From Chaetorhynchus papuensis (lineage: Eukaryota > Chordata > Aves > Passeriformes > Rhipiduridae), in NCBI GenBank assembly GCA_013396525.1, contig VWYX01000275.1, forward strand, positions 435,613-499,612: 64,000 nucleotides of DNA. Direction: 5' to 3'. The notes under the pieces were generated by a model that had not been told where the DNA came from, made no database searches, and saw only the letters and a list, made by a program, of their open reading frames with translations. The position numbers and the translations under genes were made by a program. Shown here one piece after another: positions 62,946 through 64,000 of this stretch (the first letter of the stretch is position 1; each line of letters opens with the position of its first letter).

Positions 62946-64000
62946 GGGATGAAGAGGCTAAATAGGCAGAATGAGATTACTTCAAGGTTTCACTTAATTG
63001 TTTTCTTCCTTTAAGTAAAGAGCACTGAATGAACATTGTTAATGCCAGGCTGGGAGTATTTCTTTTCTATATGTGTTATATGTGTGTATGTGCAGGGGTG
63101 GGGGAGGTTGGGGCTGGTGCACCAAGGACTTGGAGCTCTAATGGCTCAAGGGTTTGTAAAACTGAAGCCTTTGGTTATTGATTTAAACCATTCCTCCCAC
63201 TTCCCCTGGGGGGCAGGGGCAAGAGAAGGAGGAATAGAGTTGGAGAGCATTCAGCTTAAGTTAGATGCATGGATTTTCTGTATCCTGCCTGAACCCATTG
63301 GTTTATGTAGTTTTTCTTGCTGTTTGCAACTGGTTGAAAGGTAGAAAAGGCAGGAAGATTGAAGGCTAACAGAGATGCTAAAGAAATGTGCTGACACACA
63401 CAAAGTTCCCCAAAGCCTGGGAGTGGTAATAATCATAGTAAAATAAAGGCGAGCCAGTTGTGTTGCACACCAGATTTTGCTCATACTGAAGGAGGTTTGA
63501 GTAATTTTCAAAAGCCATTTGTAAATTTGTATTGTGGGAGCCGTTCAAGGCCACAAGGGCGCAGGTGCTATTCCAGGGGAATGGTGTAGGTGATCTCAGA
63601 TAGATCCTGGATAACACAGTCTGTGCCAGACACTCAGGATGCTAGAAAAGAAAATATTTTGAGTGTCCAGCCTTGCAACATTTATTTACACAAACAGTTC
63701 TGCTAACTTAAAAAAAAAAAAAAGAAGAAGAAGGAAAGGGATAACAGGATTCGTATTGCAGGTTTACGCCCAGTGTTTTGACCTCCTATGGTACAGTGCA
63801 CTGGATAGGATTGTTGTGGAGAAAAGTTTAATGTTTAGGCTCCCAAACCTTCAGATGCTGAATATACAGAAATCCAATTGAATTCAATTTGTATTGTGCA
63901 CCTTCAATATCAGATAGAGCTCTGTAACTGTGGGAAACTAACTCTTACTGAGTTATTTCATCCATGCAAGGAGCTGGGACAGCTACTGTTTTCTGTGTAA
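62946..64000. other. Non-coding tract, right end
   Basis: No gene was recognised. An A13 run plus AAGAAG units lies at 63709-63735. The ORFs at 63036-63344 (plus) and 63251-63511 (minus) show no domain signature. Confidence 0.45.

Overview
The window looks like non-coding DNA from a bird (or another archosaur or turtle). It is AT-rich by eye, has no long open reading frames, and has no operon-like or prokaryotic signals. Its only clearly recognisable interspersed repeats are CR1 LINE fragments, the dominant retroposon of birds and reptiles. The best reading is a long intron or gene desert. I found no rRNA, tRNA, CRISPR array, complete gene or CpG-island promoter.

What is firmly supported: five 3'-terminal CR1 pieces (about 25720-25783 +, 31940-32270 -, 44315-44907 +, 56703-56847 +, 59928-60327 +); one much older CR1/L3-like copy with a decayed reverse-transcriptase region (about 3555-4515 +) that carries an internal 34-bp tandem duplication; several microsatellites and homopolymers ((ATAACA)/(AAT)n at 12248-12321, (CA)17 at 33044-33077, C13 at 23989-24001, T21 at 31552-31572, an A-rich tract at 62499-62590); a 39-bp tandem duplication (46155-46232); and two perfect short inverted repeats (26081-26111 and 56197-56223).

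What is tentative: several short open segments are bounded by good splice-site consensus. On the + strand these are 7179-7324, 17392-17470, 38702-38743, 41290-41435 and 42772-42997. Their reading phases can be chained into one open frame ending in a stop. The 41290 segment has codon-like third-base GC and a faint by-eye resemblance to the first half of a Tctex1-type dynein light-chain domain. On the - strand, 26668-26803, 10394-10470 and 6761-6829 have good splice consensus and open frames. Pseudo-exons of this kind are common in introns, so none is claimed as a gene.

Regulatory candidates: the right end (62620-62945) looks like a developmental enhancer and holds a near-canonical OCT-SOX composite site. 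Two tandem POU octamers lie at 54733-54756 and a POU palindrome (MORE-like) at 20317-20327. A few other CpG-retaining, homeobox-site-rich blocks look conserved by composition, but conservation cannot be judged from a single sequence. No new biological system could be demonstrated; the chained + strand exon set is the most testable lead for an unannotated gene.
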